Part shown: positions 11,447 to 23,829 of the stretch, piece by piece | Numbering within the stretch: the first letter of the stretch is position 1 | Layout: every line of letters starts with the position of its first letter | From: Acheta domesticus | Lineage: Eukaryota; Arthropoda; Insecta; Orthoptera; Gryllidae | NCBI GenBank assembly: GCA_031308135.1 | Contig: JAHLJT010004567.1 | Coordinates: forward strand, 30,911,602-30,975,601 | Length of the DNA stretch: 64,000 bases | Direction of reading: 5' to 3' | The notes under the pieces: model-generated | What the model saw: only the letters and a program-made list of their open reading frames with translations | What the model was told of the DNA's origin: nothing | Databases searched by the model: none | Translations under genes and position numbers: made by a program

Positions 11447-11476
11447 TTGATTTACTTGTGTTTGTTTCAGGTAAGT
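11447..11476 (+). promoter_or_regulatory. Candidate recursive (zero-exon) splice site
   Basis: A pyrimidine-biased tract (TTACTTGTGTTTGTTTCAG) ends at 11470 and is followed directly by GTAAGT at 11471-11476. A strong 3' splice site fused to a strong 5' splice site with no exon between them is the defining structure of the recursive splice sites known from long insect introns: the upstream exon joins here, regenerates a donor and is then spliced on. The motif is seen in the sequence; use in vivo is inferred. It would imply a + strand gene whose long intron covers this part of the window. Confidence 0.5.
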
Positions 11477-12809
11477 TTCTTCAGCATCTCCAGTTCTTGG
11501 TTTTGTGAGTACAAAAGTAGTTTTGAAGAATATACTTTAATGAAGCGTTTTACTGAAACTTTTAGGATAATTAATCTATCGCATATACATTTGTTTCATT
11601 TATAGTATTAGGTACTTGTTGGGAATATTATTCTCATGAAGCTATAAAATGTTGCATAAATAATATACAAAATAGCCCTTTTTAGGATTATATGAGATGT
11701 TGTTGATTTATTTTCCTTTTACAGTCGGCCCATAGAAAAATATTGAACTGAAACTGTAATTCTTAATGTGTAGCCCTAAAATTGTGATTATTTCTACCTC
11801 ATTTTTTCTCTCTTTGTAATGATTATAAAAGTCGTAATTTAGTGTGACCTATGGTCTTTTATTTTAATTTTCCTACTGTGAATTTCCTATTTTTTCCCAA
11901 CGTGCATATTCTCTTTCCCAAGGAATCAAATGTAATGCGTGCTTTTCTTGAAAATATTCTCGTTTAGCGCGGCCATTTGTATGGTTTTGATCGTGTTATT
12001 TATCACTCTGCAAGGAACTCTAGGATAAAATGCACCTTGACGTAAGATTTGCATCGACTCATCCATAACTTTCCCTTTACTTGTTTTGCATTCATTCGAC
12101 TGAATCTCAGCGTTCTGCTCTTAGCGGAACAAATCCCTTTTTCTTGTTATAAACCAATCGCTTTCTCTCTCTGCTCTTGAGTGTCCTTTTCATTTGTCTC
12201 CCAGCTTTACGGAGCTCTGCGAGTTCTGTGAAAGTACAAATCCCAGTCCCGGTCTTCCCTCAAAGATAAATGCCGAAATCTTGAAACAAGAGAAGCTTGG
12301 CTTCGACTTCGATCGATCCACTTCCGAGGGCCAGGCTTTTGCAGGTTCTAGTTCTTGGTTTGATGGCTACGAGTATAATGGGAAGTCCACCTCGTCCTTC
12401 TTTAAAAACGTTCATAATGCAGTGTTCATCTAAATATTTGTAAGCGTGATTACAAAATATGAATTTTACTTTCACGCTCTTACTTGCTATGAAGAGAAAG
12501 AATTGTAATCGTACGCCGGATAACTGCAAATATTTGACAAAAAAACTTTTATTGCCGAGCCATGGTAAAGAAGTAGATAAATCTTGATTCTACAAGTCGA
12601 ACGTTACTTCCTCTAACATTTTGTGTAGTCAGAATCCGTGTTTTGTGGGACATTGATACCGAAAAATCCTTGACGGCAAAGGTAGTCCCTCAGTATGTTC
12701 AACTGCAGTCGAAGCTAGCGGCTAAACCGTTCAGTTAATTTTTTTCAAATATTGATATTCCTCGATCAACTTAAAGGAATTCGTAGTCCTCTGAGATTGA
12801 AACAGATAT
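11477..12809. other. AT-rich stretch without a recognised gene
   Basis: A 79-codon frame at 12194-12433 (+) has no recognisable domain. No clear repeat seen. Confidence 0.35.
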
Positions 12810-13555
12810 TTTTCTTTCTTGGGATCCTTTACATGAAGTTTCGGTATATTTTTCAAAATTTTCTGACAAATAACTCACAAATAACTTTTTTTTAATGAAA
12901 GTTTGTCCTCGGGTAGCGTAAAAGATCTCATTTTCAACGAAATCCCTAATTTTTCGAAAATTTTTGAAGTTCAAATTTCTTCGGTCTTCCTTCAAAATCT
13001 TGAAGATATTTTTTCCTGAATGTGAAGATGTCCTCTTTTTTGAAGACATCTTGAAATAAGATCATATACAATTTCACGAAAATACGAATACTTTTTGTGT
13101 AATTTTGGGTGAAATGTAAGCAATTTTGAAAAAACACTAAATTTTTTTCTTAAAAAATGCCTCCATTTTTTTTCTTTGGATGTTCTTTACGAATGTATAA
13201 CAGGACGGTTTAGAAGTTGGTGTTAGTCTCATTTTCGGCGAACTCACTGTGTTTTCGAAAATTGCAAATAAATAAATAAATAAATAAATAAATCAAAGCT
13301 ACAAATTTGAAGAGAGATATTTTGCTCTCGAACAAAATCTATTCTGTCGAGTCAGTTCTATCAAAAGGGCCATGTACAGCTTTTTGAAAAATAAAATCGT
13401 TTTTCCGTCATCTTTCTGTAAATTACTGCAATTTATAAAAAGACATTTCTCAACGCTTTCCATGGATAAACAAGAAACGCTTAAAAGAATGGCTCTAGCC
13501 TCATTTTCGTTGAACTCTCTGAATTTTCGGAAATTGCAAATTTAGGAATAATGCT
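12810..13555. repeat. Decayed ~280-bp repeat, about 2.5 units, with (AAAT)n
   Basis: A phrase of the form TCTCATTTTC-GAACTC-TTTTCG-AAATTGCAAA recurs at about 12928, 13228 and 13499, roughly 275-300 bp apart, with related flanking phrases before each. Similarity between units is low. The middle unit contains a perfect (AAAT)n run at 13266-13293. It may be an old tandem duplication or satellite remnant. Confidence 0.45.
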
Positions 13556-14560
13556 TGAGATTGTAGCGTGATAAAGCGGCACCTTGATGTTTCGATGAAT
13601 AGAATAAGTGAATGATAGCCATGAGATGCTGTGACGTTGCCTGCCAACGAACTGAAAACTTCGAGTGCTTCGTTGAAGAGACAACAAGTTGTTTGTCATT
13701 ATCTTCTCTTTTAACATACGTAAAGCTCCATAGTGATTAGCTCCATGGAGCATGAATTCAAAAAGAGCAAAAATGCTGCTGAACAAAACCACACAAAATG
13801 GTTTTCCAAAAACTTTCCACTTCTCAGGAACAAATAAAATACACTCGTATAGCAATGCAATAAATTAAATATTTTAATTTAAACAGTTCTCACGAACACT
13901 GCAATAACATTGTATTCAAATATAACTATGAAACACTCACATAAATTCTCGTAGTAATATTCTTTGAAATATTTTTAGTTTTTGAGAAATTTAATCATCT
14001 TTAATTTTTTTAACTGGAAATAAATATTTTCTCATCAGCAAAGGATAGATCATAAAACTATTGAATACATTGATGTATCATATGTTATTATTTTGATAAT
14101 AATTTGAATACAAAATTAGATTTTCTTACATGTGATTGTAAATTAAAAGGGCTAATATTTCCTGTAGCAACCCTTGCAACTGTTGCGTTCGGGGAAAATG
14201 GCCTCTGCAGCGTCCAGACTGTTCTCTAACAGTATTAAGTAGTAACAGCTGTTCTCTAACAGTAGTAAACAGCTGTTTCGTATAAAAATATACGGTCTTG
14301 GAATTATTTCACGAATGCGAACTTGGTTTGTAGTTTCATTGTTGAGTTTGTCAGCATTGTTCTTTGTATGTAAGGGTTCTGTGTTTAGATTTGGTTGGAT
14401 TAGCTTTGATACGCTGCTGTTGAAGCCACTCTAGAAGTTTAGTTAAATGCTTTTGTAAATGTCTTTGTTATTTCTGCGGATCTTCGTGCGTTGCCAGTAT
14501 TGCTACGTTAGAAGCAAACGTGGCTTCTTAACTCCCATGTTAATTATTTTTTCTAGAGTT
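13556..14560. other. AT-rich stretch with a 30-bp tandem duplication
   Basis: GTTCTCTAACAGT occurs at 14221 and again at 14251 inside two near-identical 30-bp units, each next to an AACAGCTGTT palindrome. 13760-13980 shares phrases with 32270-32400 (CAAAATGGTTTTCC, ATGAAACACTCA), suggesting a diverged dispersed repeat. No gene recognised. Confidence 0.4.
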
Positions 14561-14584
14561 TTTTTTTCTCTCTCTCTCTCTCTC
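14561..14584. repeat. T-run followed by (CT)n microsatellite
   Basis: Seven or more T residues lead into eight CT units. Confidence 0.9.
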
Positions 14585-14914
14585 GTTTTGCGTACAAGTC
14601 ATCGGTCAGGCAGAGTATGTTAATTAACAGGCCTCCCCTTGTAGTGAAGCTCGTGTATGCGTAATGAAGAACAAACAAGACGCGTGTCCATTCGAAGCCG
14701 AATTCCCGCGCATGCAACATGCATCGTCGCCGCGCAGGCCCGCCCGACGCGCGTCCTCGTCTGCCATGCAGATACGCACTGACAGGACAATTCGGCGTGC
14801 GGCCGGGGCCGGGGGTTCGATCCGCCTAATCTGCTGCTAAAGGGTCCAGCGCGCGTGACGATGTATTCCGATTGCGCCGCGCTCCGTGCCGCTTCGCGAG
14901 CGGGCGGCAAAGGG

Positions 14915-16395
14915 GTGGGAGCGTGGGCGAGCGGACAAGCGAGCGAATAGGCGTGTGCGCGGACGGACGGGAAAGAGGGCGGGAGTTCGTGCAGGAGAAT
15001 GAGTGGGCGCGTGGACGAGCAAGCGAATGGGCGGGTGCGCGGACGGACGAGCGAGAGGGCGGGAGTTCGTGTAAGAGAATGAGTGGGCGGGCGGACGGGC
15101 GAGCGAATGGGCGGGTGGCGCGGACGGACGAGCGAGAGGGCGGGAGTTCGTGTAAGAGAATGAGTTGGGCGGGCGGACGAGCGGGCGAATGGGCAGGTGC
15201 GCGGACGGACGAGCGAGAGGGCGGGAGTTCGTGTAGAGAATGAGTGGGGCGGGCGGACGGGCGAGCGAATGGGCGGGTGCGCGGACGGACGAGCGAGAGG
15301 GCGGGAGTTCGTGTAAGAGAATGAGTGGGCGGGCGGACGGGCGAGCGAATGGGCGGGTGCGCGGACGGACGAGCGAGAGGGCGGGAGTTCGTGTAAGAGA
15401 ATGAGTGGGCGGGCGGACGGGCGAGCGAATGGGCGGGTGCGCGGACGGACGAGCGAGAGGGCGGGAGTTCGTGTAAGAGAATGAGTGGGCGGGCGGACGG
15501 GCGAGCGAATGGGCGGGTGCGCGGACGGACGAGCGAGAGGGCGGGAGTTCGTGTAAGAGAATGAGTGGGCGGGCGGACGGGCGAGCGAATGGGCGGGTGC
15601 GCGGACGGACGAGCGAGAGGGCGGGAGTTCGTGTAAGAGAATGAGTGGGCGGGCGGACGGGCGAGCGAATGGGCGGGTGCGCGGACGGACGAGCGAGAGG
15701 GCGGGAGTTCGTGTAAGAGAATGAGTGGGGCGGGCGGACGGGCGAGCGAATGGGCGGGTGCGCGGACGGACGAGCGAGAGGGCGGGAGTTTCGTGTAAGA
15801 GAATGAGTGGGCGGGCGGACGGGCGAGCGAATGGGCGGTGTGCGCGGACGGACGAGCGAGAGGGCGGGAGTTCGTGTAAGAGAATGAGTGGGCGGGCGGA
15901 CGGGCGAGCGAATGGGCGGGTGCGCGGACGGACGAGCGAGAGGGCGGGAGTTCGTGTAAGAGAATGAGTGGGGCGGGCGGACGGGCGAGCGAATGGCGGG
16001 TGCGCGGACGGACGAGCGAGAGGGCGGGAGTTCGTGTAAGAGAATGAGTGGCGGGCGGACGGGCGAGCGAATGGGCGGGTGCGCGGACGGACGAGCGAGA
16101 GGGCGGGAGTTCGTGTAAGAGAATCAGTGGGCGGGCGGACGGGCGAGCGAATGGGCGGATGCGCGGGCGGACGAGTAAGCGAGTGCACGGAGGGGTGTGA
16201 GGGCTGGAGTCCGATTATGAGAATGAGTGCGCGGACGAGCGAGCGAGCGAGTGGGTGACGGGCGGATGGGCGACGAGAAAGAGGGTGGGCGGGTCGGACC
16301 GGGCGAGCGAGCAAGGAGGTGGGTGGACGGGCGAGCGAGCAAGGTGGGTGGGTGGACGGGCGAGCGGGCAAGAGGGAGGGCGGGCAGGAGAACGA
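14915..16395. repeat. 80-bp G-rich minisatellite, about 15 clear units
   Basis: The marker GCGGGAGTTCGTG recurs at 14979, 15059, 15140, 15221, 15301, 15381, 15461, 15541, 15621, 15701, 15782, 15864, 15944, 16024 and 16103: spacings are 80 bp with occasional 79, 81 or 82 caused by one- or two-base indels. Units between 15301 and 15700 are essentially identical, whereas those at the edges are diverged; to 16395 only shorter GGGCGAGCGAGC-type phrases remain. Each unit itself consists of GGGCGGGCGGACGGGCGAGC-like sub-motifs. The + strand is G-rich (G-quadruplex-prone). Because 80 is not a multiple of three and no stop falls in the minus-strand unit, all three minus frames stay open. Confidence 0.95.
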
Positions 16396-17684
16396 GGCGA
16401 CAGCCGTGCGGACAGGGGGCATTACCCATTATGCAAGGAAGCGCGCTGTTGCAGTCCATCTGGTGATTAGTACCGTGCAGCACCGCTGGCGATCCGCATT
16501 GCCTATTTTCTATTGAAACTGTGTCAATCCTTATTCAGAGATGTGGAAATGTTGGGGCTCTGAATATTGAGACTGGATTCAGTAATGTGTGCCGTCAGAC
16601 TAGTTAAACTCATGACGAACTTCATTTTAAGTTAGAGTTTTTTGAGGATGCAGGGGCTGTCAGTACTTTGACGCTTCAAAATGTTTTACTTTCTCTGCAT
16701 TTTCTTTATTTTATGTGAAGTATTCCCTCATTAATGAAATGCGTAGGGTCATTATTTGTCAAAAAAATGCCTACGATGCCCTTGTATGCCCGCACTAATA
16801 TTCTTGGCAATGTGTTGAAAACCTCATTCCTACTTTCCCCGTGTAAATGTGTGCTCGCATTCTTGGCCGCAAGAATTGTAGGCCTATATTTTTCACATCT
16901 TTTTCTTGTGTTTTCTTTGGGTCACTAACCATCTTTTCTCCGCTCTTTAATTTATTTTTAGGTAGACCGCATCACTGTGGTTGAATCACATACTAGTACA
17001 ACTTCAATTATTCGATGCTTATTTATCGGAATCGATTTTGAAAGAAAAAAAGGGTAATGTCAACGCTGATAAATGATGGAACTGTCGAAGATTCGGGAGT
17101 ACTTCTTCCTTTCTGGTATACGTACGTATATACGGAGTAATACATGTAGCGTTAAATGTAAAAGAGAAAGTGATGATCACTCTACGGCGCTTCCATGCAT
17201 TACGACCGCGAAAGAATGAAACAGCAGCGAAAGCACGAAACATCAAAAACAGAAAATTATCTATCGCGTCACTGTCATATGTATTAAATGGATTTGGCCA
17301 TAGAGTTCACTTAGACAACTTATAAAAAAATTAGGATCACATTTCGAAAAGTTTTATTATGCATCAACTATGATTTGCTGAACGTCGTTTCGGGATATGC
17401 ATTTCCCCATATTCAGGCTACACTGTGTAAAGGAGAAAACTATTAATATTTTATGAAGAATATAAATAAGAAGTTATTGAGATTATTGTCAATAAAAAAT
17501 TATAATGAAACAGCACTCGATATAAATAAAATGACTCACAATTTTAAACAACAAAAGATCATGCAAAATTAAGGAAAAAAAGTAAATATCTGTTTGTATA
17601 TTTATTACAATTTTTTATTCCAACTTTCGCACGGATAGTGCTAAGTGATTAAGATGACATAAAATTAATTTTTGCTGTATTCTT
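16396..17684. other. Stretch without a recognised gene before the gap
   Basis: Turns AT-rich from about 16500 to the gap. A pyrimidine-rich TTTAATTTATTTTTAG followed by GTAGAC at about 16961 resembles a weak acceptor-donor pair, much poorer than the one at 11470. Confidence 0.35.
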
Positions 17685-18684
17685 NNNNNNNNNNNNNNNN
17701 NNNNNNNNNNNNNNNNNNNNNNNNNNNNNNNNNNNNNNNNNNNNNNNNNNNNNNNNNNNNNNNNNNNNNNNNNNNNNNNNNNNNNNNNNNNNNNNNNNNN
17801 NNNNNNNNNNNNNNNNNNNNNNNNNNNNNNNNNNNNNNNNNNNNNNNNNNNNNNNNNNNNNNNNNNNNNNNNNNNNNNNNNNNNNNNNNNNNNNNNNNNN
17901 NNNNNNNNNNNNNNNNNNNNNNNNNNNNNNNNNNNNNNNNNNNNNNNNNNNNNNNNNNNNNNNNNNNNNNNNNNNNNNNNNNNNNNNNNNNNNNNNNNNN
18001 NNNNNNNNNNNNNNNNNNNNNNNNNNNNNNNNNNNNNNNNNNNNNNNNNNNNNNNNNNNNNNNNNNNNNNNNNNNNNNNNNNNNNNNNNNNNNNNNNNNN
18101 NNNNNNNNNNNNNNNNNNNNNNNNNNNNNNNNNNNNNNNNNNNNNNNNNNNNNNNNNNNNNNNNNNNNNNNNNNNNNNNNNNNNNNNNNNNNNNNNNNNN
18201 NNNNNNNNNNNNNNNNNNNNNNNNNNNNNNNNNNNNNNNNNNNNNNNNNNNNNNNNNNNNNNNNNNNNNNNNNNNNNNNNNNNNNNNNNNNNNNNNNNNN
18301 NNNNNNNNNNNNNNNNNNNNNNNNNNNNNNNNNNNNNNNNNNNNNNNNNNNNNNNNNNNNNNNNNNNNNNNNNNNNNNNNNNNNNNNNNNNNNNNNNNNN
18401 NNNNNNNNNNNNNNNNNNNNNNNNNNNNNNNNNNNNNNNNNNNNNNNNNNNNNNNNNNNNNNNNNNNNNNNNNNNNNNNNNNNNNNNNNNNNNNNNNNNN
18501 NNNNNNNNNNNNNNNNNNNNNNNNNNNNNNNNNNNNNNNNNNNNNNNNNNNNNNNNNNNNNNNNNNNNNNNNNNNNNNNNNNNNNNNNNNNNNNNNNNNN
18601 NNNNNNNNNNNNNNNNNNNNNNNNNNNNNNNNNNNNNNNNNNNNNNNNNNNNNNNNNNNNNNNNNNNNNNNNNNNNNNNNNNNN
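17685..18684. other. Assembly gap (1000 N)
   Basis: Exactly 1000 unresolved bases, the usual placeholder for a scaffold gap of unknown true size. The two sides may therefore not be 1 kb apart. Confidence 0.99.
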
Positions 18685-19139
18685 ATGAGAAAAAACTAAA
18701 CTATTTTCTATTAGTATTCTTATTAGGTCAAATCTACGGTTTACTGATGCTCTCCACGTAATGTAATTTTTCGGCTTCTCGAGATTACTAACATTTTATT
18801 GTCGCTAGAAGGAACTTCTGTTTGAATTTGCAGTCCGTACAGAGCGAGAGATACATTAATATATAATCAGATGGTCGAAGCTGGAATAATATAGATTTGT
18901 TCGAATGTGGAAAGGGGAGATCAGTTCATGACGGCACTGTTGACATAACTGTTGATATTTTTAATGTTGATAACTGTTGACATAACTGTTGATATTAACT
19001 GTTGATATTTTCAACTGACTCATTCATGTAAACATTAAGCAGCCGAGCAGTATGTATTTAATAAATTTTAAAACACGTTGGAATTTTATAACTTGAAACT
19101 ACAGTTTTTGTGTTCGTTGTATTTCGAATCCAGTTTCCG
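18685..19139. repeat. AT-rich DNA with short TAACTGTTGA tandem motif
   Basis: Between 18937 and 19016 the phrase AACTGTTGA(C/T)AT occurs five times in irregular tandem. The remainder is unremarkable. Confidence 0.6.
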
Positions 19140-19620
19140 AATAATTCCACTGCGAAGCAGAGATCCGATAGCTCTCTGGAGACGTGCACGTGGCACAGCC
19201 CATAGCGGGGCGGCGTGTGTATATATGTGTGTGTGTGTGTGTGTAGGTGGGTGGGTGAGTGGGCGAGAGGTGGCGCTGCTGGCTCTGAAAGCGACACAAA
19301 AGCGTTGTGGAGCATGTTGTGCCACCCCAGGCAAGGCCGGCAGCCTCCGCCCCCGCCGCCGCTGCTACCACTGCAAAGGGCCATTTGGCGGCCCAAGGGC
19401 CAAGGGCGAGTCGTCGGACCGCGCCTGCCTTTGAATGTGGACGCTTGCCTCACGACGATTGGGTGCCATATTATGTGGCAGTCGGGTGGCGCTGAAAAAC
19501 GAAATGCGCGATGTCTGGCGACAGCCCCTTCGGCGCGGTGGCCGACTGCCTGTCGTCGAGTGGGTTTGCGAGATCGCTGTTGAAAAGGCGTTTCGCCGAA
19601 GCTTTCTGTGCTGGTGCTGA
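19140..19620. other. Moderate/high-GC block with (GT)n
   Basis: A (GT)n tract spans 19215-19244 with one ATATAT interruption. Downstream, 19330-19600 is unique GC-rich sequence. Overlapping short frames on both strands give no recognisable protein. Confidence 0.4.
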
Positions 19621-22619
19621 TTCGTTCAATAAGGGTTTTATCTTAATGAAATTATACCTTTTAACCCCGGTTTCAGCACCCTGCCTCAAGTTTCCCAGCA
19701 CAGTACTGCCTATTAGTAAGTTTCGCGTTTGGTAGTAAGATTAAATGTGTCTCGCGCGAGCAGACTTGTGTTATTGAGTTCAGTGGAAACGACAAATCCC
19801 TATAGAGTTCTTGAGTAACTGCGAGTGTGCGTGTGTGCGGATCCGTCACTCTCGGTTAGACTACTTCCCGTGCACCATCGAGACATATGCGATGTCATTC
19901 GACGCGTCTCGGTCTCTTGGTGGGGAACTGATAATTTGTTTTCGTATCCGACGAGAAGATTCCGTGTACTTTCCAAAAACGTGTTTTGGCGGGTGTTGGC
20001 GCTGCGATCTTAGTGAATAGATCGGTAATTAAACCAACGCCACCTCCTAAATAGATCGAGGTAGGTGGCTCTGTATCTGTCCCCAGAGGCAATGTTTGCT
20101 CCACTACGCCATAATTTTCTTTCACGAGGCTGATAACATTGATTGTTGTCATTTATAAGTTAATGAATGAATCGCGGAGTAGATTTCATTACTTTTTCAT
20201 CCGTATTACCTCTTTTTTTAATTAATTTGAAAAAACCTACATACGGTATTACGTTGGAACTTATTAAGAAATTCAAGTGAATATGGAGAAAACCAAACTG
20301 TGAGTAATGCTACAGAATGAAATTACATGTAAGTTCTTACGTTCGACTTCTCACATTTTCGTTCTTAAGCGTGTCAATACCGATTTTCAAATGAATGTGG
20401 CTAACAACTTATTCTTATTAAACTTAACTAACACATTATTCACATTAATTTACAAAACAATCGCCTTTTATTGTTTATATAGATTCGCCTACAAAATTAT
20501 TAATAGAGCAATTGTAAAAATGGAAATGAACACAAATTAGACTAAGTTTGTGGAGTTTTAACCTCTTCAAAAATTAGGAGACAAAAATAAGGAAGTGTGG
20601 AGCGAATCTGGAGAAGAATCAAATGTAGTTGTAGAAGATTTTGCGACAGATTTTTCTGAACTAATTTAGAACGATCTAATACTAGGATTAGAGAACAACG
20701 ATGAAGAACAGCTTACAGGTGATCTTTTATGTGCATTTTTGTGCATATTAGCAAAAAAAGCGTACAATATGTAGCGGTACTAAAATTCTATCTGCATCAT
20801 CCATATCGGCATTTTTAATGGCGTTTACAATTTTGAAGTTGCCGTATTACCAGTGCATATCCCGTATGAAACAAGGCCATTGGGTGTTGGGAATTGGAGA
20901 ATGGGAGTATAACATTATGAGCTACTACTTCGATTCTTTGGTATGTCCAATGTCTCATTTAGTGCCAGCGACTGTAAGAACTTATTTGAACCAGACTATG
21001 CATGACATAAATTATCAACACATGAAAATACTTTTACAGCGTCGGCGACTCCACATTCAACTAAAAGAAAATAATATGATTGGATAGCTGATATCTTGCA
21101 ACACATTCCGAACGACAGCGCACGTAAGAAGGCAAGTATCTATTACTATAACTGTTTGCAGCGAGAGTTACTGGCTGCAAGAATAACGACCCTCTTTCTC
21201 GAACGCTTTCTCGATACAAATAATTTTCTTTGCCAGAAGTCTCGTGCAGCCTTTCGCCTTTTCCGCAAGAACTTGAGAGAATATGCGGCATTTTGCTGTT
21301 TTTTACCTTCCCTCCTTTTTGATTTTCTGAAACGGTTCTTTTTGCGCTTCTTTTGCGTTTTTATGGAATTTGCGCTCCCCTTCTTATTGCTGGGGCACCA
21401 GAGCGGCTGCTGCGTTCGCTGCATGCTTAATACGGGCCTGGTATATTTAGTATTATATGAAAAATACGTGCGTTGCAATCGACAATAATTAAAGAGAAGT
21501 ATTGTGATGTGTGTAGTTCTGTAACGAAATCATGTTCATTAACTCAAATATGTCGGGCTCATTTAACACCGCGAATTGACAGCGAGTTATGACATTTATT
21601 TTGTTCATTTGTCTCTAATTTAATTATTGGTGGTAGTAGTGGTTGTTTGTTAATAAACTAATGAAACGTTACTCTGAGCAATTGAAAGTGGGCGGTCATT
21701 TCATCAAATTCGCGAAAATTTCATCAAAATGGAAAAAATGTGGGTAATCATTTATGTTTATCATTTTAATATCGCTAGTGTTATGTTTTATTCATGTAAT
21801 ATTTTCAGACATTATAATAATTCTTGTAAATGGAGTAAATAGTTATTTCTATTAAGTATGAAATTAATTTTCAGTTTTCAGTTAAAGTTTAGTAGTTTTA
21901 TGACCGTGCGCGTATTACTTACACGTGTAATGGTGAGTTTATGTACTGTGCAAATTAGTCTTGCCATGTTTGGACATGAGAGCCATCCTCTCCTGTAATG
22001 CTTACCTCACTCGCTCACCTTAAATGTTTCCCGCAATTACCCTTGTAATGAGACACCCATTGCTATTTGATGGCGTAACTTAACGTTAACCTTTGCAGCT
22101 GCCGCCTGCACATTTCTTCACATGTTTAGTATTTGTGTATATACGAGTTACGGAAGAGAGTGACTTTCACGTTTAGATCTATAGATGTGATTTTTCTTAT
22201 CGTGGTTCGCTACAGAAACGTGTTGACACCGGACATGTAATTAGTCATGAATGTCACACATTGCTTGTGTGATTCTAAGGTTTCTGTGAATGTGGAACAA
22301 CGTAGGATGAAAGGTCGCCTTCTTACACCTCTTACGTGCGTACCGATTCTTGGTAATACATATTCTTAGGCTAGCTGAAGTCGTGTCGATTAGAGAAACA
22401 TGACATTTTCAGTTATTACTCGTAAATCGGTGCAATGCCTGAAATGTTGAAAGATATTTCTTTTATCATAAAGTTAAGTGGTAACGTCCCCAACAAATGA
22501 CACGTTTTCTCACTGCTTACTTTCCACGTTTTTATTAATTTTGGAAGCTTTTAAAATGTCACGTCTGCAGATAGCAGCAACAATAGAAATGTAATTCACA
22601 ATAGAGCACGCAGCGGTTT
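19621..22619. other. Three kilobases without a recognised gene
   Basis: Open frames at 20818-21087 (89 codons) and 21096-21488 (130 codons), both +, show no family signature. A short acidic stretch is encoded near 20580-20670 but is interrupted by stops. I see no RNA gene or clear transposon end. Confidence 0.35.
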
Positions 22620-22935
22620 GTTATCCCCGATTGCCCCGCCCCCCTGGGACGTGCCGGTGCCGCCAGGGGGGGCGGAGCGGGGGGCGGGGGCGGGGCGCGT
22701 GCCCGCCGCAGAAGCGTCGGAGCGTCGCGAAGCGGAGCGGGCCATTAGCGGCTGCCGCAGGTGCCTGCGGATGTCGCCTGCAGGCGCGGCCGCCTCCCAC
22801 GCCCCCCCGCGCTCGTCACCCTCCCCTTTCCCCCTCCTCTCCGCTCCTCCCCCTTCCTTGCCCCTGCCCCCCCCACTCCGCCTCCTCGCCCCGCAACTTC
22901 AAACTCTCTCGAGCTCCTGCACCCCATGTTCTGCC
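22620..22935. promoter_or_regulatory. CpG-island-like region with G-quadruplex/GC-box cluster
   Basis: High GC and CpG content in AT-rich flanks. 22666-22696 holds consecutive G-runs (seven, six, five and four G's) with GGGGCGGGG Sp/KLF-type boxes and satisfies a four-run quadruplex pattern on the + strand. The second half is C-rich on the same strand. It looks like promoter-type DNA, but no TATA/initiator or exon can be assigned, so the promoter role is inference. Confidence 0.4.
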
Positions 22936-23771
22936 TGTCGGTCTTGCGTCTCTTTTTATTTGCCCACCCACCCAGTTCCTTCTCACTCCCTTTAGAGTTA
23001 CTTGTGTCAGTGTGAGTTCGCCACAGTCAAGTCATCCAGTTTATTGACGTCCTTTTTTCTCTTCCTTTTCTTTATAATTAATTATCTCTTATGCTAATGT
23101 CTTCTTTATGGACAACTTATTTTATTGTATTTGTTTTTCGCCCCAATTTAATTTTTGCTTTTTTTATTTCTGATCAGTGTATTTGGCAATAACGTTTATG
23201 TTCTTGTTTTTCTGCATGAAATGTCCCAGTTACCTAAAGAGATCATATTTTGTTAATTGCAACTGTTTTTAATCGAAACGCTTGATCATTTACTTTATTT
23301 CTCTGACTGTCAGACGTTTCGTGTAATGTAGAGTGTATTTTGAAGTCATTAAAAAAGTATTTTTCGGTTTATTGTTCCCAGTAATTGTTTGCAATGTGTT
23401 TGTGTTAATATTAAATTTTGAATTAATGATATAATATTATTTTACAGTTTCGTGGAATATTTTGACTTTTAGACGAATTTTATGCCGAGAATCTCGCATC
23501 CACATTTAGTATTCTGCACTAGACTTAAAATATTGCCGTCCCATGACTTAGTCACGCTGCAGCTCATTTACTCATTTTAACAATTAAAATTTGCTATCCT
23601 CTTTGTTGGTCTCTGTAGTTTTATCTCTGCCATTCTTCCGCATCTAGAGTTTGCGCTTTTTTATGTCCTACTCCTTCACTCGGTTCTCTCCTCTTGCCCC
23701 TACCCACTGCCCTCTCGGCCTCATCTATCTGCTGTGGCCTTAGTAGCAGCGCCTGCTCCTGCCGCAGCCAG

Positions 23772-23829
23772 CGCCACCGCCACCACCACCACCACGACCA
23801 CCACCTCGACCACCACCACCACCACCATC
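23772..23829. repeat. (CCA)n trinucleotide tract
   Basis: CACCGC then CCACCACCACCACGACCACC-type repeats, imperfect. It would encode histidine or proline runs on + and glycine on -. Confidence 0.85.

Noticed and set aside
14808..14830. GGGGGTTCGATCCGCC as the T-arm of a tRNA gene
   Set aside because: No acceptor pairing, D-arm or A box at the required distance.
14915..16165. Regularly spaced repeat considered as a CRISPR array
   Set aside because: The units are contiguous without unique spacers and the genome is eukaryotic.
14620..16422. 600-codon open frame on the minus strand
   Set aside because: It consists of the 80-bp minisatellite read through all three frames in turn; Arg/Pro/Ser/His-rich repeats with no domain. 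Absence of stops in the unit explains its length.
17672..18688. 338-codon open frame
   Set aside because: It is made of the 1000 unknown bases of the assembly gap.
20580..21488. Possible transposase-derived gene (acidic stretch plus 89- and 130-codon frames)
   Set aside because: Stops between segments and no catalytic or DNA-binding motif recognised.
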